A stretch of DNA of 8,325 nucleotides, taken from assembly GCA_030690175.1 (NCBI GenBank), contig JAUYHE010000028.1:1-8325 (forward strand), read 5' to 3'. The stretch comes from a bacterium (lineage in GTDB: Bacteria > Patescibacteriota > Microgenomatia > Woykebacterales > RBG-16-39-9b). Below are positions 4,721 to 8,325 of this stretch, in pieces. Within the stretch, counting starts at the first letter, position 1; each line of letters starts with the position of its first letter. The position numbers were made by a program, and so were the translations under genes. The notes beneath the pieces were generated by a model that was not told the origin of the DNA, did no database searches, and saw only the letters and a program-made list of their open reading frames with translations.

Positions 4721-7700
4721 ATGAATGAAATTCGTGATTTCGCAGCATTAAGAATAGTCCTTGCGTCTTCACAAGACGTCTTGTCCTGGTCTTATGGAGA
4801 AGTTACCAAACCAGAAACAATCAACTATCGAACATTTAAACCAGAAAAGGACGGGTTATTTGATGAAAAGATATTTGGCCCCACGAAAGATTGGGAATGC
4901 TACTGTGGTAAGTACAAAAGAATTCGCTACCGCGGAGTGATTTGTGATAAGTGTGGGGTGGAAGTAACCCAATCAAAAGTAAGACGAGAGCGTATGGGTC
5001 ACATAAAACTAGCGGCTCCAGTTTCTCACGTTTGGTTTTTCAAAGGAACACCCTCGAAACTATCTCAACTGTTGGACATCACCCCAAGATATCTTGAAGC
5101 GATTATTTATTTTGCAAATTATCTGGTGATTGATGTTGACGAAGAAAAAAGGAAGAAAGCCTTAAGCGATCTAGATGAATCATTTAAAAAGCAAGCCGAC
5201 CAAATCAAAAACGAGTATAAAAAGAAGCTGGAAGAAGTTGATAAAAACCTGAAAAATGAAATTAAAAAGCTAAGTATTAAAAACAAGGAACAAAAAGAGT
5301 TAATTATTGAGGAGCTGGAATTAAAAGCAAAATCAAAAAGGGCGAATGTAAAAGAAGAATTAGACTCTGAAATTAGTAAGTTCAACGAACTTCAAAAAAC
5401 CGTCAAGGATAAAGTCAAACTGATAAAAACCCTTTCTGTCATTGCTGAAGACGAGTATCATAAGCTAGCTAGCTACGGGGTCGCCTCTTTTATGAAAGTT
5501 GGTATGGGGGCCGGGGCTATTTTGGAGGTTTTAAAAAAGATTGATCTAAACAAACTTTCTGGTCAACTTCGTGAAGATGTTAAAAATTCCACCGGCCAAA
5601 AACAACTCAAAGCTACAAAAAGACTCAGAGTCACCGAAGGCTTTAAACAAGCCGAGCTGAAACCAGAGTGGATGATCCTAGACGTCCTACCGGTAATTCC
5701 CCCAGATTTACGACCGATGGTTCAACTTTCTGGTGGTCGCTTTGCGACCAGCGATTTAAACGATCTTTACCGGCGCGTAATCAACCGAAATAACCGGCTC
5801 CGAAGACTTACTGATCTTGGTGCCCCGGAAATAATTTTGAGAAACGAAAAAAGAATGCTTCAAGAAGCAGTTGACTCCCTGATCGATTCCACTCAAAGAC
5901 CCACACCAACGAGAGCAGGAGTTAAAGTATTGCGATCCCTTTCGGACATGCTCAAGGGTAAACAAGGTCGATTTCGCCAAAACCTTCTCGGCAAACGAGT
6001 TGATTATTCAGGCCGAAGCGTGATTGTTGTTGCACCCAATGTGAAGTTAAACGAGTGTTTGGTGCCAAAGGAAATGGCGTTGGAACTTTTCAAACCGTAC
6101 GTGTTAAGGGAGCTAATTTTTCAAGGGTACGCGCCGAATGTTAAAAGTGCCAAACACGTCCTTGAAAGGCGGGGTACCGAAGTTTGGGATATTTTGGAAT
6201 CAATTACTAAAAACCACCCGGTGTTGCTAAACCGGGCCCCCACCCTACACCGGCTTGGTATTCAAGCGTTTTACCCTATACTCACCGAAGGTAACGCCAT
6301 TGGGATCCATCCTTCAGTTTGCGCTGGGTACGGGGCTGATTTTGATGGTGACCAAATGGCAATTCACGTGCCTTTGGCTAAAACGGCGCAAGACGAATCA
6401 ATTTCAATAATGATGACTACCAATAATTTGCTTCGGCCGGCTGACGGTGAGCCCATCATGACGCCAAACCGAGACGTGTTTTTGGGACTGTATTACCTTA
6501 CTAGTTTAGATGAGGGAGAAACAGAAAAATTTTTTGGAGAGGATGAGGCGATAAAAGCCCAAGAGCTCGGACATTTAGGTTTACGGGAGAGGATTAAAAT
6601 CGTCTGGCGCGGCGAAATAATCGAAACATCTGTCGGTCAGATTCTTTTTAACCAGACCCTGCCGGAAGAGATGAGGTATGTATCCAAAGTAGTAAAAGGC
6701 CGAAACATAAAAGATATTTTGATCGTGTGCCAAAACCGTTTTGGAAAAGAGAGAACGGTGGAACTTATCGATGCTTTGAAATTTCTTGGCTTTTCATACG
6801 CGTCTATTTCGGGGGTGTCCATGTCGATTACCGACGCGCAAGTTATTCCCAACAAACAAAAACTAATTGACCAAGCCGAAGGCCAAGTAGAAGAGATAGA
6901 GAAAAACTTCCGGCGTGGACTTATCACTGATAGTGAGAAAGCCCGGTTATCCGAAGAGATTTGGTCCAATTTAACCGCCAAAATTGATCAGCTGACGTTG
7001 GAAAATATGAGTGCGGATAACCCGCTAAAAATGATGGAAGAATCAGAAGCTCGTGGAAGCCGAGACCAATTAAAACAACTGGCTGGTATGCGTGGTCTGG
7101 TCGCTGATCCGCTGGGACGAATTGTTGAGCTGCCAAGTAAAAGCAACTTTAGGGAGGGGCTGGAGGTATACGAGTACTTTACTTCTACTCGTGGCGCCCG
7201 TAAGGGATTAGTAGATAAGGCCTTAAAGACTGCCGATGCCGGTTACTTGACTAGAAGACTGGTGGATGTCACCCACGACGTTTTGGTACGAGAGGAAGAT
7301 TGTGGTACAAAAGAGGGAATTACTCTTACCAATACCGAGGAAAGAACCACTTCCTTTAGCCGTCGAATTTTGGGAAGAACCGCCGTGGTAGACATCAAAA
7401 ATAATAATAAAGGAGCGATTCTGGTGAAAAAGAGCCAGGAAATAACTGAAGAAATTGCCGAAAAAATAGAGCAGCAAAAAATAAACGAAGTATTTATACG
7501 ATCTACTTTAACTTGCCAAACAAAATACGGAGTTTGTCAAACTTGTTACGGACGTGACCTAGCGATAAAAGAAAAAGTGAAAATAGGTACTCCCGTTGGT
7601 GTAATTGCGGCCCAGTCAATCGGCGAGCCAGGAACCCAGCTGACAATGAGAACCTTCCATCTGGGCGGTATCATTGGGTTGGATATAACTCAAGGTTTGC

Positions 7701-8325
7701 CTAGGGTAGATGAAATTTTTGAAGCCAGGAATCCGAAAACAGCGGCTGTAATGACCGAGATACCAGGTAAAGTAGAGGTAATTGAAGAAGGCGAAGAAAG
7801 AAAAGTAAGAGTATCTGGGCCCGACAAAAAAACTAAAGTAGAAAAAGAATACGTTATTCCGGTTGCCGCTGAGTTGTTAGTAAAAACTGGAGACACCGTA
7901 GAAGCAGGTTCGGCTCTGACGAGTGGTCACCTTGACCTAAAGACTCTTCTCGAAACAAAGGGTTTACGAGCTGTCCAGCAATACATTATTGAGGATCTGC
8001 AAAGAGTCTACGAGTCTCAAGGAGCGCCGATAAACGATAAACATTTTGAAACGATCATACGTAAAATGAGTGAAAAGGTAAGAATAAAGAATTCAGGAGA
8101 TACCAGTCTACTTCCAGGTGAACTGGTCGATAGAACTCGCTTTACCGAAGAAAACGCCAAGGTTTTGGCCGAAGGTGGAGAGCCAGCCACCGCTTCGGTG
8201 GTGATTCTGGGGATCACCAGAGCCGCCCTTTACACCGAAAGCGTCTTGTCAGCGGCTAGTTTCCAAGAGACCACCAGCGTGCTCACCGACGCCGCTACCA
8301 GTGGGAAGATTGATTACCTAAGGGG
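4721..8325 (+). CDS. rpoC: DNA-directed RNA polymerase subunit beta', 3' end beyond the window
   Basis: The frame is open from ATG 4721 to the window edge (1201 codons); the last visible motif, SAASFQETTSVLTDAA..GKIDYLRG, suggests only some tens of residues are missing. The ATG lies 6 nt after the rpoB stop, and its likely ribosome site (AAGAAGG, 4701-4707) is inside rpoB at a long spacing, so translational coupling is likely. The first zinc site is Cys60/62/75/78 and the second Cys861/932/939/942. A lysine/glutamate-rich, probably coiled-coil insertion spans about 141-238. The lid/rudder/switch region includes PVIPPDLRPMVQLSGGRF (324 on) and LLGKRVDYSGRSVIVV (422-437). Arg505 is equivalent to E. 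coli Arg425, and the catalytic Asp540/542/544 lie in YGADFDGDQMA. The bridge helix runs from about 770 (MMEESEARGS), and the trigger loop has Met976 and His980. Two substitutions stand out: Gly538 for the usual Asn and Glu776 for the usual Gly. Confidence 0.97.
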   Translation, partial: MNEIRDFAALRIVLASSQDVLSWSYGEVTKPETINYRTFKPEKDGLFDEKIFGPTKDWECYCGKYKRIRYRGVICDKCGVEVTQSKVRRERMGHIKLAAPVSHVWFFKGTPSKLSQLLDITPRYLEAIIYFANYLVIDVDEEKRKKALSDLDESFKKQADQIKNEYKKKLEEVDKNLKNEIKKLSIKNKEQKELIIEELELKAKSKRANVKEELDSEISKFNELQKTVKDKVKLIKTLSVIAEDEYHKLASYGVASFMKVGMGAGAILEVLKKIDLNKLSGQLREDVKNSTGQKQLKATKRLRVTEGFKQAELKPEWMILDVLPVIPPDLRPMVQLSGGRFATSDLNDLYRRVINRNNRLRRLTDLGAPEIILRNEKRMLQEAVDSLIDSTQRPTPTRAGVKVLRSLSDMLKGKQGRFRQNLLGKRVDYSGRSVIVVAPNVKLNECLVPKEMALELFKPYVLRELIFQGYAPNVKSAKHVLERRGTEVWDILESITKNHPVLLNRAPTLHRLGIQAFYPILTEGNAIGIHPSVCAGYGADFDGDQMAIHVPLAKTAQDESISIMMTTNNLLRPADGEPIMTPNRDVFLGLYYLTSLDEGETEKFFGEDEAIKAQELGHLGLRERIKIVWRGEIIETSVGQILFNQTLPEEMRYVSKVVKGRNIKDILIVCQNRFGKERTVELIDALKFLGFSYASISGVSMSITDAQVIPNKQKLIDQAEGQVEEIEKNFRRGLITDSEKARLSEEIWSNLTAKIDQLTLENMSADNPLKMMEESEARGSRDQLKQLAGMRGLVADPLGRIVELPSKSNFREGLEVYEYFTSTRGARKGLVDKALKTADAGYLTRRLVDVTHDVLVREEDCGTKEGITLTNTEERTTSFSRRILGRTAVVDIKNNNKGAILVKKSQEITEEIAEKIEQQKINEVFIRSTLTCQTKYGVCQTCYGRDLAIKEKVKIGTPVGVIAAQSIGEPGTQLTMRTFHLGGIIGLDITQGLPRVDEIFEARNPKTAAVMTEIPGKVEVIEEGEERKVRVSGPDKKTKVEKEYVIPVAAELLVKTGDTVEAGSALTSGHLDLKTLLETKGLRAVQQYIIEDLQRVYESQGAPINDKHFETIIRKMSEKVRIKNSGDTSLLPGELVDRTRFTEENAKVLAEGGEPATASVVILGITRAALYTESVLSAASFQETTSVLTDAATSGKIDYLR

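Overview
The window looks like a core chromosomal locus of a bacterium with a reduced genome, most likely in the Candidate Phyla Radiation (Patescibacteria) and perhaps a Microgenomates-like lineage. I infer this from several things: the style of the RNA polymerase subunits (MSWEGYGYED and PIKSPEGPNIGL in RpoB, a charged helical insertion near the RpoC N-terminus), an rpoBC pair that is not preceded by rplJ-rplL, and moderate GC. No database search was possible, so the lineage is a tentative call. The standard code fits: no in-frame TGA is needed, and the visible stops are TAG three times and TAA once.

Layout: 1-249 is the 3' end of mltG, a peptidoglycan endolytic transglycosylase, closed by a hairpin terminator (255-291). 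Bases 336-1107 form a compact self-contained unit. It has a near-consensus sigma70 promoter (336-364), two small genes with strong Shine-Dalgarno sequences (411-767, a 118-aa tautomerase/MIF-fold-like protein; 787-1029, an unrecognised 80-aa helical protein) and an intrinsic terminator (1060-1107). This unit is clearly richer in GC (159/300 by hand count over 421-720) than the neighbouring polymerase genes (124/300 over 1861-2160). It is bracketed by two near-identical copies of one hairpin-terminator sequence (256-295 and 1144-1181).

From 1193 onward is the rpoBC operon. It has a strong promoter (TTGACA, 16 bp, TATAAT), a leader of about 120 nt with a 9-bp hairpin, rpoB (1349-4714, complete, 1121 aa) and, 6 nt later, rpoC (4721 to the window end, 1201 codons visible, C-terminus missing). 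RpoB and RpoC are the beta and beta' subunits that together form the RNA polymerase active centre. The catalytic Asp triad, both zinc sites, the trigger loop and the rifampicin pocket are present.

The most interesting observations are substitutions at normally near-invariant active-centre positions and the cassette. In RpoC, the Asn before the ADFDGD triad (Asn458 of E. coli, implicated in ribose selection) is Gly, and the bridge-helix SGARG motif reads SEARG. In RpoB, GYNYED reads GYGYED. The GC-rich two-gene cassette flanked by duplicated terminator hairpins is the best candidate for an undescribed or acquired element. I found no CRISPR array, tRNA, rRNA, transposase or recognisable mobile element.
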